Assembly: GCF_009725235.1 (NCBI RefSeq)
Contig: NZ_WJFC01000040.1
Coordinates: forward strand, 1-64,000
DNA: 64,000 nucleotides
Source of the DNA: Scytonema sp. UIC 10036
Lineage (GTDB): Bacteria; Cyanobacteriota; Cyanobacteriia; Cyanobacteriales; Nostocaceae
Reading direction: 5' to 3'
Shown here: piece by piece, positions 35,877-44,875 of the stretch
How positions within the stretch are numbered: position 1 is the first letter of the stretch
Layout of the letters: the number at the start of each line of letters is the position of its first letter
The notes under the pieces: model-generated
The model's database searches: none
Told to the model about the DNA's origin: nothing
Seen by the model: the letters and a program-made list of their open reading frames with translations, nothing else
Translations under genes and position numbers: made by a program

Positions 35877-37079
35877 CTAGACAAATTTCTGAATAAACTC
35901 ATACATTAAATCGACTCTACCCTTTCGTAACATGGCTGGGTCTAGTCTTTCTGTTGTATTGCAGGTCATAAGAATAACTAACTGCTGTTGTATTTGAATG
36001 CCTGAATCTTCAATCACACTTTGATATAAAGTGCCATCTAACAAACTCAAAATGTGTTCTGTTTTGTTACTGTACTGAGCAACTTCACTTGCACGGTCTT
36101 GCGCTAAATTATCAGCTTCATTAATGATAATACAAATTTTTTCTAAGTAGGTTGGAGGGACAAAGTTGGCGATCGCATCATGATCCAAAATAAAAATCAC
36201 ATACCCTAAAGGCATCAAAATTTCTTTTGCCACTGCTTGCGTCCAAGCTGTTTTCCCCGTTCCCGGTTCTCCATGTACCAAAACAGCTAGCTGATTTTGG
36301 TTCAGAATTGCTTGCTGTACTGTATCGGTAAAGCTTTGAATATCTGGTGGAAAACTGCGAATGGGAAACTGGCTGTGAACCTTACCAACACGGCTTTGAT
36401 AACCACTCAGCATCACTGCTAAATCATAAGTTGCTTTATTAATCAGTGGTGCTAAATTTTTTGCCATGATAGTATATTGCCGCCTGCCGCGATCGTAAGC
36501 ATCGATTTGCAACCAAACATCATGCTTGCTCCAGTATGCATAAACTGTGTTAACAACATCCAATCGTTCCCAATTGACAAACTTTTCTGTAGGAAAATAA
36601 AAGTCTCGTTCTAAATAATGCTGCGTAATAATATCCGGACATTTTAATAAATCTAAAACCCGCAATACAGTAATTTCTTGAAGCCGATTCAAAACGTAAT
36701 CAATAGGTATGCTGTTGCGACTGACAAAATGAACAATAGGTGTTTCCGTACTGAGGACATCTTTATAGCGATGATCTGGTGTGAGGGGGTCGGGTGTGAT
36801 ATAGTTCCAAAATTTTTCTACTTCATAATGTGTATTGTCAGAAACAACATTTAATAAGTTAGCCCACCAAGTATAATTATTTCTTCCTAAAATCTCAGCC
36901 ACGCTACTTGCCAGATTCAAACTTTTTTGAGTCAGTTCTTTCGTATCGTTATGTAATAAATGCAAAACAAACTCCCAGTCCAACTCTCGGTGAAAGGGAC
37001 GCCACCCACTTTCCAGTAAACTTTGACGATTGCTATTAATGGGAGTGCCTTCACGGTGTCTGTAGTAATCAAAATCCAT
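35877..37079 (-). CDS. AAA-family ATPase, possible partner of the RNA ligase
   Basis: About 400 residues. The N-terminal half is unfamiliar, with an aromatic-rich start (MDFDYYRHREGTPINS). The C-terminal half is an AAA module: Walker A VHGEPGTGKTAWTQA, Walker B CIIINEADN, sensor 1 VILMTCNTTERLDPAMLRKG and the arginine-finger segment RVDLMYEFI. The open frame extends 32 codons upstream to 37175, but the ATG at 37079 starts the more plausible protein. It lies downstream of the RNA ligase gene on the same strand, separated by a repeat-filled 280 to 380 bp. A role in RNA repair is inference from this pairing. Confidence 0.7.
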   Translation of the reverse strand: MDFDYYRHREGTPINSNRQSLLESGWRPFHRELDWEFVLHLLHNDTKELTQKSLNLASSVAEILGRNNYTWWANLLNVVSDNTHYEVEKFWNYITPDPLTPDHRYKDVLSTETPIVHFVSRNSIPIDYVLNRLQEITVLRVLDLLKCPDIITQHYLERDFYFPTEKFVNWERLDVVNTVYAYWSKHDVWLQIDAYDRGRRQYTIMAKNLAPLINKATYDLAVMLSGYQSRVGKVHSQFPIRSFPPDIQSFTDTVQQAILNQNQLAVLVHGEPGTGKTAWTQAVAKEILMPLGYVIFILDHDAIANFVPPTYLEKICIIINEADNLAQDRASEVAQYSNKTEHILSLLDGTLYQSVIEDSGIQIQQQLVILMTCNTTERLDPAMLRKGRVDLMYEFIQKFV

Positions 37080-37233
37080 GATTTTTAATGATGCAGCAGT
37101 GTTAATATTACGTCTTTTTTTATGTAAGAGATTGGTAGAAGCGATCGTTATGGATGTTTGGCTTTTTGTATACAAACTTGCATGGCGTTATTTCTACCTC
37201 AGAACCTTGTAACATTGTATCTATATTTAACAC

Positions 37234-37440
37234 TACTTGCACCAGCAATACTTAAGATTTAAGTAAATTTTATTGAATAAGATGACGTAGGTTGGGTTGA
37301 GGAACGAAACCCAACACAATAATATATTTGTTGGTTTTGCTGTTACGTCGAAATAATGATATGCGTAATTTTTACTGAAAAACCTAACCGAATGGAATCT
37401 TTGTTGGGTTTCGCTGTCGCTCAACCCAACCTACCATTCC
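37234..37440. repeat. Degenerate repeat of the GTAGGTTGGGTTGAGG family
   Basis: Two opposed cores, GTAGGTTGGGTTGAGGAACG at about 37289 and GCTCAACCCAACCTAC at about 37418, enclose an AT-rich stretch. It is related to the MITEs at 1057 and 63192, but its ends are poorly preserved and no target duplication is clear. Confidence 0.6.
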
Positions 37441-37459
37441 TCTTCATACTTTATCCTGA

Positions 37460-38452
37460 TTAATGTAATTCTGTTCCTTCATTGCGAAGTAAATATCTGT
37501 CACTAATCAATTTCAGCACAACCCTACCTATTTCAGGATGGTGTCTTTCAACAGTAGGTTGCACAACAACACCTTCCATTATACAGTCTGGGCTGAGTGT
37601 ACTATTGGCATTGTTAAATTGTGACACCACCTCCCAACTGTAAGCACCCGTATAAAGCACAGGGACTCTTGGTAAAGAAAATTCTTCACAAAAAGCAACA
37701 AAATCGCTGTAATTGAGAAACTGCTTGTCCTGACACACAGCAAATAAAGCTAGCCCTATTTTGCCATTTGGTAAACCGTATTTAATATCTTGCACACCAT
37801 AGATTTCTCCAAAAACTTGAGTTAGAGGTGGAAGTTTGTGTAAAGCAAGATTCTCGTAGTAAGCACGAATATAAACGAGATTTTTATTAACCTCATGATT
37901 TTTCCAAAAGTAGTTATGGCTACCAATACGAGTATTGCCATCAGCATCTACTAATACTGTGAAGTTAGTTCCGTGTAGCTTTTCCGTGACGACTACTTCC
38001 TCGCCTTCAATCAATATGTCTTTGTAGCGCTTGAGATGTTCTGGGCTGGGAAATTTATAATGCCCGATATGACTCTCCATTTCCCCACGCATTCCTTGAG
38101 GAATTGGGTATTCATATTTAGTAACACCGAAATGTTCGGTATAATCATCCCCAGTATTGCCTGTAAAATTCTCCCCTACAGGAATGAGCAAGCCTTCAGA
38201 AAAAATGCCCCTTAGTTTAGCTGCACGAAGTTTTTTGGAGTAGTAAGGACGAATTCCAAATTTATCAAGATGTTCTTCTGGTATAACACTATCAATAGGG
38301 AAGTAAAAGGCAAAATCTCTAGGTTTAAAGTTTCCTTTTGCGCTAATAACTTGATATGCCATTGCTTCCAAAGTTATAATATCAAGTCTATCAGCGTTGG
38401 GGTGAGGAGTCACACTCTTGATTTCAACAACTTCAACTTTAAATATGCTCAT
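37460..38452 (-). CDS. RNA ligase of the DraRnl/Rnl5 (DRB0094) family
   Basis: A 330-residue ATP-dependent ligase. The N-terminal 150 residues form the OB-fold module typical of Deinococcus DraRnl (KVEVVEIKSVTPHPNADRLD; KLRAAKLRGIFSEGLLIP). The nucleotidyltransferase domain follows, with the catalytic lysine near residue 158 in VTEKLHGTNFTV, motif III VFGEIYGVQDI, motif IV MEGVVVQPT and the final motif V lysine in GRVVLKLISDRYL. DraRnl seals 3'-OH/5'-phosphate nicks in RNA-containing duplexes, which suggests RNA repair. Here it is followed by an AAA ATPase gene on the same strand. Confidence 0.9.
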   Translation of the reverse strand: MSIFKVEVVEIKSVTPHPNADRLDIITLEAMAYQVISAKGNFKPRDFAFYFPIDSVIPEEHLDKFGIRPYYSKKLRAAKLRGIFSEGLLIPVGENFTGNTGDDYTEHFGVTKYEYPIPQGMRGEMESHIGHYKFPSPEHLKRYKDILIEGEEVVVTEKLHGTNFTVLVDADGNTRIGSHNYFWKNHEVNKNLVYIRAYYENLALHKLPPLTQVFGEIYGVQDIKYGLPNGKIGLALFAVCQDKQFLNYSDFVAFCEEFSLPRVPVLYTGAYSWEVVSQFNNANSTLSPDCIMEGVVVQPTVERHHPEIGRVVLKLISDRYLLRNEGTELH

Positions 38453-39120
38453 AACTTACCTCTTTACATAAGCATCATATTTTGAAATAGTTTTTTATAT
38501 GGCACAATGAAATATCACTGGGAATTATCCACAGCTTTAAATAAGGATGAAGGATAAAGGATTAAGGATACAAAATCGCCTCAAAGACGCGCATGAGGGT
38601 GGCTTACCTACGTAATATTTCAAAGATTAAATAGGAATCCAAAACTTTAGTTAAGCGAGCGTAAAGTGGTACAATACCTCGTTCGCATAGCGGATTTGAT
38701 ATGATGCAGTACAATATTTTTATAATACACATACTACATGAATGTCAAGCAGCACTTTTTTTCACCATACAAAAGTATCTTCTCTCTTAAGTGGAGCGAT
38801 CGGGTGCGACAGTTCGCCAAATAATTCAGCATTCTTCAGGATGCATGGGAAATTTCTGGAATCCAAAAAAGATGGCGTGTATAATAGAAATACCTACATA
38901 TCCATAGTGGATGACCAGAGCGATCATCTGTTATCGAATGTTGGTTCCGACAAACAGGCATCGACTAACTGTCGATTACAGGGCAAGCTACGGCAAACAA
39001 TGATACCTTGTAGGTCAGATGACCCCTCAGATCCGTCAAAAACCTTGCGCTATCAGTTCTCCTGTCCTTAAGGGCGTAAATCCCTAAGTTTGCCCAGGTT
39101 TTGAGTAGCGCATCTTAAAA

Positions 39121-39206
39121 TTAACGTGAGTTCGACGAAGCCAAAACAGACCTCACCCCAAACCCCTCTCCTCCTAGGAGAGGGAGGTCTATCGAACTCA
39201 CGTTAA
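39121..39206. repeat. 86-bp element with perfect 15-bp inverted ends
   Basis: TTAACGTGAGTTCGA at 39121-39135 and its exact reverse complement at 39192-39206. Inside, AGACCTC and GAGGTCT plus CTCTCCTCCTAGGAGAG make nested palindromes, so the whole can fold as one long hairpin. AAAATT flanks both sides. Confidence 0.8.
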
Positions 39207-39223
39207 AATTAAGGACAGTAAAA

Positions 39224-39321
39224 CATAGCAATCCTATCTAATTTGTGAAAAAATCTCAGTACTGTAGGGTGGGCTGTAGCCCTACCTACGTGTATTTCAA
39301 AAATCAAATAGGAGTGTTATG
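39224..39321. repeat. 98-bp MITE with 26-bp imperfect inverted ends
   Basis: The left end (39224-39249, CATAGCAATCCTATCTAATT) and the right end (39296-39321) match as inverted repeats at 21 of 26 positions. A GTAGGGT/CCTACC palindrome lies in the middle. Half copies occur at about 10210 and 38615, so it is a dispersed family. Confidence 0.75.
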
Positions 39322-39356
39322 GAATAGTTTTAGTTATAAAAGTAGTCAAAAGCCCC

Positions 39357-39563
39357 ATGCGGTATCTCGTTAAATTGCTTAAAACTGAAGAAGGATACGC
39401 TGTTTGGTGTCCAGCCTTGCGTGGATGTTGTTCTCAAGGTGAAACGGAGGCAGAGGCTTTAGAAAATATTAAGATTGCAATTCAAGAGTACTTGGAAGTT
39501 GTTGAGGAACTGAACCAGGAAGGAGAATCATATTACGTGGATCTGGAGGTTGGCGTTGCCTAA
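39357..39563 (+). CDS. hicB: HicB-family antitoxin
   Basis: A 68-residue HicB-type protein made of the partial RNase-H-like fold: MRYLVKLLKTEEGYAVWCPALRGC, then SQGETEAEALENIKIAIQEYLE. HicB binds and neutralises the HicA mRNA interferase. It has no obvious separate DNA-binding domain, as in the short HicB class. The stop overlaps the start of hicA by 14 bases, a clear translational coupling. The order hicB-hicA is the reverse of the classical order but common in cyanobacteria. Confidence 0.88.
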   Translation: MRYLVKLLKTEEGYAVWCPALRGCCSQGETEAEALENIKIAIQEYLEVVEELNQEGESYYVDLEVGVA

Positions 39564-39768
39564 ACTACCTGGTATTGCACATCAAAGAGCAGTCAAAGCT
39601 TTTGAGAAAGCCGGTTTCCAAGTAGTGAGACAAAGTAAACACATAATCATGAGTAATGGTGAAACGGTAATTGTTATTCCCAGACATGACCCCATTAATG
39701 CTTATACAATGGGCATTATTGTTCGAGATGCGGGTCTGACAATTGAACAATTTGTCGAGTTACTGTAA
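39550..39768 (+). CDS. hicA: HicA-family mRNA interferase toxin
   Basis: A 72-residue HicA: the double-stranded-RNA-binding-like fold with LPGIAHQRAVKAFEKAGFQVVRQSKHIIM, where the histidine in SKHIIM corresponds to the catalytic histidine. VIVIPRHDPINAYTMGIIVRDAGLTIEQF follows. It starts at TTG (39550 or 39556) with CTGGAGG as ribosome site. The stop lies just beyond the end of the convergent ABC ATPase gene (9-bp overlap). It should cleave translated mRNAs when HicB is lost. Confidence 0.88.
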   Translation: MALPKLPGIAHQRAVKAFEKAGFQVVRQSKHIIMSNGETVIVIPRHDPINAYTMGIIVRDAGLTIEQFVELL

Positions 39769-40356
39769 CGTGAGTATCCGGTGACACAGGCGCTTCAGCA
39801 AAGGATTATCGTGACTGATAACTAAAATACCAATACCAATTTGACGTGCGTAGTCAATAACTGCACGCCAAATCAGTGCTTGGGTATTTGCATCTAGCAT
39901 AGCAGTCATTTCGTCAGCAATCAGGTAGCGAGTTCGCAATCCTAAAGAACGAGCAACGGCTACTCGCTGGAGTTCACCGCCACTTAATTCATGGGGAAAA
40001 CGATTGAGCCAACTAGGGTGAATGCTGAGTGCTTGGAGCAATTCTGGTGATGGAGCCTGTCCTTCTTGAAGAATCTTTCCAATCCGCCACCGGGGATTCA
40101 TAGCCAGTTCAGGATTTTGGAAAATCAGTTGCACGGGAAAGTAGCCTCTGCGAGGTAAAGGCTGCTCCTCTACAGTGACATGACCCTTTGTAGGTTGGAT
40201 ATACCCTGCTAGAATCTTACCCAAAGTTGTTTTGCCAAGACCACTTGCTCCACTTAAACCCAAAATTTCACCAGAAGAGACTTCTATACTAAAGTCCCGA
40301 AATATCCAAGGCTTGTTTCGTTCATAGCGAAACGATAACTGTTCACCCTTCAGCAT
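39760..40356 (-). CDS. ABC transporter ATPase (NikE/OppF-like, short)
   Basis: A 198-residue ATPase of the peptide/nickel (PepT) importer family. Walker A is SGASGLGKTTLGKIL, the Q loop is LIFQNPELAMNPRWRIG, the signature is ELSGGELQRVAVARSL, Walker B is YLIADEMTAMLD and the switch is VISHDN. It is shorter than typical OppF and lacks the C-terminal oligopeptide extension, as in NikE/CntF. It overlaps the preceding frameshifted ATPase gene by about 14 bases, as partner ATPases in one operon do. Its permeases may be the genes at 59.7-61.6 kb. Confidence 0.85.
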   Translation of the reverse strand: MLKGEQLSFRYERNKPWIFRDFSIEVSSGEILGLSGASGLGKTTLGKILAGYIQPTKGHVTVEEQPLPRRGYFPVQLIFQNPELAMNPRWRIGKILQEGQAPSPELLQALSIHPSWLNRFPHELSGGELQRVAVARSLGLRTRYLIADEMTAMLDANTQALIWRAVIDYARQIGIGILVISHDNPLLKRLCHRILTLQ

Positions 40357-41273
40357 GGATACACCTCACAAAAGCATATTGTATTTGACGAAGTTGAGGT
40401 CTTGCTTTGAGACAATCATCTGTTACACGGGAGCAGCGATCGCCAAACAAACACCCTGTTGGAAGTGCGTCGGGGTTTGGCTGTGCGCCCGGTACTGGAA
40501 TGAAATCATTTTGTGGAAGACTTCGCCACAGAGCCTGAGTGTAAGGATGATGCAGGTTGCCTTGAGTAAAATTATCTCTATAAGTAATTTCCACAGTAGT
40601 GCCTGCATAAAAAACTGCTATCTTATTAGCAATTTGTAAAGCGGCTTCCAAGTCGTGGGTAATCAAAATAACGCCTTTTCCTGCTGTTGCTAGTTCCCGC
40701 AAATGGTTAAGCGTCTCTGCAATGAGTTCGGGGTTAAGACTGGAGGTTGGTTCATCAGCAATGACTAAATCGGCTTTTCCTATCGCTGCTGTTGCTACCA
40801 AAACTCGCCTTGCCATTCCTCCTGAGATTTGAAATGGGTAGCGGTGTTTGACTTCAGAGTCAAGCCCGTAGCGAGAGAACACGCGCTCGACAGACCGTCA
40901 CACCATTAGCTGTAGATACCCCACTTAATTGAGCAGCTCTAAGCACTTGGGTGCCTACTGACATTAAGGGGTCAAGGTAACTGACAGACTGCGGAATCAA
41001 AGCAATTTCCTTTCCACGCAGCGTTGCTTGACGTTCCAGTGTGAGTGGTTCACCTTTGAATAACATTGTGCCGCTTACCCGTGCATTATGAGGCAAAACT
41101 CCCAAGACAGCATGAGCTAGCAAACTTTTTCCAGAACCACTAGAGCCTACCACTGCTACAACTTCACCTGCATTGACCTCTAAATCGAGATCGACTATCG
41201 TAGTGAGTTGCTTTTGAGCCAAGCCCACTTCATACATGGTAAAGGTAACGCTTAAGTTTTGAACTGATAACAT
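40343..41273 (-). pseudogene. ABC transporter ATPase (NikD/OppD-like), frameshifted
   Basis: Two overlapping frames make one ATPase. The first (41273-40860) carries Walker A VVGSSGSGKSLLAHAV and Q-loop ALIPQSVSYLDPLMSV. The second (40882-40343) begins at VFSRYGLDSEVKHRYPF and carries the signature ISGGMARRVLVA, Walker B LVIADEPTSSLNP, the switch LITHDL and the C-terminal oligopeptide motif PTGCLFGDRC. A one-base shift around 40870-40885 separates them; restoring it gives a full 305-residue protein. It could be a genuine mutation or a sequencing error. Confidence 0.85.
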
Positions 41274-41714
41274 TCGCTTTCACATCGACAATGGTGTACA
41301 AGCGCTTTTCTGAGCTGACGTCATCCACTGGATGATTATACACTTCTTAAAAGCGATAAAACCAGGAAGATAATTCTTCCCAATTTACAATACCTTTGTC
41401 AATTTTGAAGAGAGGTAGTGGTAGTAAAGAGAGGTTAACTCTCAAGAAACACATCCGATAAAGTCTATGTAGCGAGGGTTGCCAGAAATTGTATGGGTGT
41501 AATCTATTCGGCTTTGGCATTGGCTGAGAGTTGTTGGTTAAGCTTTGTGCAAGTGTGAAAAGGAGGCAATTGTCGTGTTGTGGGTGAGTAGGGTGAGTGA
41601 ATTGAGTGAGTTTTATGTATTTAGCGATAGCAGGATTTGTGTAAATGTGGTGCGTGTTATACAGGCGATCGCTTTGGCACAGAGAGTAAGGTAGTACTGA
41701 ATAAACTTTAACTT
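41274..41714. other. Junction region between ABC ATPase genes and transposase relic
   Basis: No gene seen. Degenerate GAGTGA/GTTGTTGG-type stretches and no clear promoter. It may be one boundary of the block that separates these ATPases from permease genes at 59.7 kb. Confidence 0.4.
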
Positions 41715-42437
41715 ACTTAGTACTAGATGGTCATTTTGGTAACAATAATGCCTTGCAAATGACTCGCTCTGTTAATTTGCACCTAATTTCCAAGCTACGC
41801 CACGATTCGGCATTATACATCCCCTATCAGAAAACTGACTCCAACAAGCGTTCTCGTCGTAAATACGGTGAGAAAATTGATTACCGTCATCTTCCTCAAC
41901 AATATTTGCGTCAAAGTCGTGTTGAGTCAGGTCTTCAAACGGATATTTATCAAGCGAATTTACTTCATAAAGAATTTGCCCAATATCTCAATGTAGTTAT
42001 TTTAGTAAAAACTAATCTCACAACCCATGCTCGTAGCCATGTCATTCTATTTTCTAGTCACTTAGAATTGGATTATAACAAAATCATAGACTACTACAGT
42101 CTCCGTTTTCAAATAGAATTTAATTTCCGAGACGCTAAGCAGTTTTGGGGCTTGGAGGATTTTATGAACCTAAACCAAATTCCGGTGACTAATGCTGCTA
42201 ACATGAGCCTTATTTATGGTCAACTTATCTTATGGTCTCCTAACTCAATTTCGTTCCAGTCATCCCGGCTCTGGGATTGTTGACCTTAAGGCTTTCTATC
42301 GTGGTTTTCAATATGTCCAGGCAATGTTAAAAATGCTGACTGTTAAACCAGAGCCTATTTTATTAACCCAGATTTTTGCCAAGCTTACCTCCTTGGGTCG
42401 CATTCATCCGCTTTCTACAGAAGTTCAACCCTCGTAA
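41715..42437 (+). pseudogene. IS4-type DDE transposase fragment
   Basis: The frame enters at LVLDGHFGNNNALQMTRSVN (the first catalytic Asp region) without a start. It continues through LISKLRHDSALYIPY and reaches the IS4-type Y-2-R-3-E-6-K signature in YYSLRFQIEFNFRDAKQFWG. A frameshift near 42215 moves the rest (NLSYGLLTQFRSSHPGSGIVDLK) to another frame, ending at 42437. The N-terminal third is missing. It is an immobile remnant at the left border of the zinc island. Confidence 0.85.
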
Positions 42438-42456
42438 ATTGGCGAAGGTATTGATT

Positions 42457-42651
42457 ATGCCCAGTAAAAAGATTTACGTTCGAGAATATAAAGTCAGAGC
42501 GCATAAACGCATTATTCATACCAGGATTTACAACTTTATTTGTCAAGCCTGTCGTGCTGCAGTGCAAAGAGAAACTTACTGTACTGGTTGTCCAAAGTAT
42601 GGAAACATATGCAATGGCGTAGAAAGTAAATGTTTGCGTACTAAGGATTAG
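42457..42651 (+). CDS. Small zinc-ribbon-like protein
   Basis: A 64-residue basic protein: [21 protein letters not shown], then CQAC, CTGC and two more cysteines ([20 protein letters not shown]). Two CxxC pairs suggest bound zinc. It resembles short cyanobacterial proteins that begin [13 protein letters not shown], whose function I do not know. It lies 195 bp before the thrS gene, directly behind the transposase remnant. The longer open frame from 42376 overlaps that remnant, so I use the ATG at 42457. Confidence 0.5.
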   Translation: MPSKKIYVREYKVRAHKRIIHTRIYNFICQACRAAVQRETYCTGCPKYGNICNGVESKCLRTKD

Positions 42652-42817
42652 TGCTCACCGGAGTGCAAAAGCTGGGAGAAGTGATTAATCCTGAGAATAT
42701 CAATCTTCTCCCCTTGTCTTCAGTTCCTCTCAAGGAGCGATCGCTCTAAACACGTAAAATCAGGTAATCACCTCATCGGAAGGATTGCTAGCTAGAGCAA
42801 CAAATTTTCCGCTATCA

Positions 42818-42832
42818 TAGTAACGATTGTCA
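42818..42832. promoter_or_regulatory. Zur-box-like palindrome before thrS
   Basis: TAGTAACGATTGTCA, 13 bp before the thrS ATG, matches the 7-1-7 palindrome I recall for cyanobacterial Zur (TGATAATNATTATCA) at 10 of 14 positions. The 11 bases GATTGTCATTA shared with the hemB site strengthen the case. Confidence 0.5.
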
Positions 42833-42845
42833 TTATACTGTAGAT

Positions 42846-44690
42846 ATGGTCAGTTCCTTAACCCAGTCCCAGGACAACTTAAGCCAGCACGACAGCGAAA
42901 AACTCGTGCGGATTCGTCACACATGCGCTCATATCATGGCAATGGCAGTGCAAAAGCTATTTCCAGGGACTAAACTAGCAACTGGTCCGGTCACAGAAAA
43001 TGGGTTTTACTACGACTTTGATTGTCCAGTCAGCATCACTACAGACGACTTGGACAAAATTGAGAACCAAATGTGGTGGATAATCAAAGCGAACTTGCCT
43101 ATCATCCGCGAGGAGGTACAACGAGAGGAAATTCGTACCGAAATTGCCGAGTTGAACGAACCATTAAAATTAGAAATATTAGAACATATTCCACCAAAGG
43201 AGACAATCACCCGCTATTTTATTGGCAGTCCCGATACTGGTAAACCGGAATCTTCATTGTTCGTCACAGATATTCAACCAGCAAGTGACTATTGGTGGGA
43301 CTTGTGCGCGGGACCACACGTTAACTTTACTGGAGAAATCCAACCTGATGCCTTTAAATTGTTGAATGTTGCTGGTGCTTATTGGCAAGGAGATGAAACC
43401 AAACCCCAACTGCAACGCATTTATGGCACAGCATGGGAAACAAAAGAAGAACTACTTGCTTACCTGAAACAGAGAGAAGAAGCCTTACGCCGCGACCACA
43501 GAAAGTTAGGGCAAGAACTCAACTTGTTCAGCATTCAAGAAGATGCTGGAGGTGGGTTAGTATTTTGGCATCCGAAAGGAGCAAGCATTCGCTATATTAT
43601 TGAAGATTATTGGCGTCAAGCGCATCTAGAATCTGGTTATCAATTACTCTACACACCTCACATCGCAAACCTCGAATTATGGAAAACATCAGGTCATTTT
43701 GACTTTTATCAAGAGAATATGTTTGACTCAATGGAGGTGGAAAATCAGGCTTATCAAATCAAGCCGATGAATTGTCCATTTCATGTATTAACATACAAGC
43801 ATCAACTACATTCCTATCGAGAATTCCCCTTGAGATGGGCAGAATTAGGAACAGTTTATCGTTTTGAACGTTCTGGGGCGCTACATGGTTTGATGAGAGT
43901 CAGAGGATTTACCCAAGATGACGCTCACATCTTCTGTTTACCCAACCAAATTGCAGATGAAATCTTAGGAGTTTTAAATCTCACAGAGCAGATTTTGTCA
44001 GATTTTGGCTTTAAAAATTATGAAGTAAATCTTTCTACCCGTCCTGGTAAATCAGTAGGGAGTGATGAAGTATGGGAGTTAGCAACTTCAGCATTAAGTC
44101 AAGCTTTGAATGCAAAAGGTTGGAATTATATTGTCGATGAAGGTGGTGGTGCTTTCTATGGTCCCAAAATTGACATCAAAATTCAAGATGCTATTGGTCG
44201 TCTCTGGCAATGTTCCACTATTCAAGTAGATTTTAATTTACCAGAACGGTTTGATATGGAATATATTGCCCCTGATGGGAGTCGCCAGCGCCCAATTATG
44301 ATTCATCGAGCTATTTTTGGCTCTTTGGAACGCTTTTTTGGGATTTTGATTGAGAATTATGCTGGTAATTTTCCCTTATGGTTAGCACCAGTGCAACTGC
44401 GCCTATTACCTGTAAGCGATGAATTTCGGGAGTATGCAGAATCAGTGGCAATTTCTTTAAAAAAAGCTGGTATTAAGGTAGAAGTAGATAGTAGCGGTGA
44501 GCGTTTGGGCAAGCAAATTCGCACAGCCGAGTTAGAAAAAGTTCCAGTTGTTGCTGTCGTGGGTAAAAAAGAGGTGGAGAATCAAAATTTAAGTGTGAGA
44601 ACTAGACAGTCCGGCGATTTAGGCGTCCTAAAGCTCGATGAACTTCTGCATCAGTTACAAGCAGCTATAGACTCCAAAACAGTCATTTAA
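42846..44690 (+). CDS. thrS: Threonyl-tRNA synthetase (probable zinc-limitation paralogue, T2-like)
   Basis: Charges tRNA-Thr in the cytosol. The 614-residue protein starts at the editing domain (RIRHTCAHIMAMAVQKLFPG, with HxxxH, and DLCAGPHV) and lacks a TGS domain. The class II core follows: MNCPFH with the zinc cysteine, RWAELGTVYRFERSGALHGLMRVRGFTQDD (motif 2), and MIHRAIFGSLERFFG (motif 3 with a zinc histidine). The anticodon domain ends it. Anabaena has two ThrRS, the second being induced by zinc shortage. The Zur-like box and the zinc neighbours here suggest that this is that type. A copy of its first 35 codons lies at 52226. Confidence 0.9.
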   Translation: MVSSLTQSQDNLSQHDSEKLVRIRHTCAHIMAMAVQKLFPGTKLATGPVTENGFYYDFDCPVSITTDDLDKIENQMWWIIKANLPIIREEVQREEIRTEIAELNEPLKLEILEHIPPKETITRYFIGSPDTGKPESSLFVTDIQPASDYWWDLCAGPHVNFTGEIQPDAFKLLNVAGAYWQGDETKPQLQRIYGTAWETKEELLAYLKQREEALRRDHRKLGQELNLFSIQEDAGGGLVFWHPKGASIRYIIEDYWRQAHLESGYQLLYTPHIANLELWKTSGHFDFYQENMFDSMEVENQAYQIKPMNCPFHVLTYKHQLHSYREFPLRWAELGTVYRFERSGALHGLMRVRGFTQDDAHIFCLPNQIADEILGVLNLTEQILSDFGFKNYEVNLSTRPGKSVGSDEVWELATSALSQALNAKGWNYIVDEGGGAFYGPKIDIKIQDAIGRLWQCSTIQVDFNLPERFDMEYIAPDGSRQRPIMIHRAIFGSLERFFGILIENYAGNFPLWLAPVQLRLLPVSDEFREYAESVAISLKKAGIKVEVDSSGERLGKQIRTAELEKVPVVAVVGKKEVENQNLSVRTRQSGDLGVLKLDELLHQLQAAIDSKTVI

Positions 44691-44780
44691 ACACAATCAC
44701 AGACAAAAACAAAAATTTATTACTACGTCTAGTAGGGATTCTAACACGGATTCCACCCCCACCCTATGGAGATGGGGAGA

Positions 44781-44843
44781 TAAAAAGTGGTTAGTGGCTA
44801 AAAACAACTACTAACCACTAACCACTAACCACTAACCACTAAC
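44781..44843. repeat. ACTAACC heptanucleotide tandem repeats
   Basis: Repeats of ACTAACC (about six units) preceded by an inverted AGTGGTTAGTGG, in the spacer between thrS and the COG0523 gene. Same class as those at 13412, 15748 and 54390. Confidence 0.9.
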
Positions 44844-44875
44844 AATTTTGAAATTTCTAGAAGTGTGAATTGATT

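Larger units (their letters stand above)
38453..39356. other. Repeat-rich intergenic region
   Basis: No supported gene. Besides the two elements listed separately (39121-39206 and 39224-39321) it holds a half-copy of the second one at about 38593-38635 and simple AAGGATGAAGGATAAAGGAT repeats near 38545. A 109-codon frame at 38742 lacks any support. Confidence 0.5.

Noticed and set aside
38742..39071. 109-codon plus-strand frame
   Set aside because: No start signal, no similarity, in a repeat-rich region between real genes.
39550..39768. HicA/HicB as part of the RNA ligase system
   Set aside because: The genes are on the opposite strand and separated by about 900 bp of repeats; no evidence of a shared unit beyond proximity.
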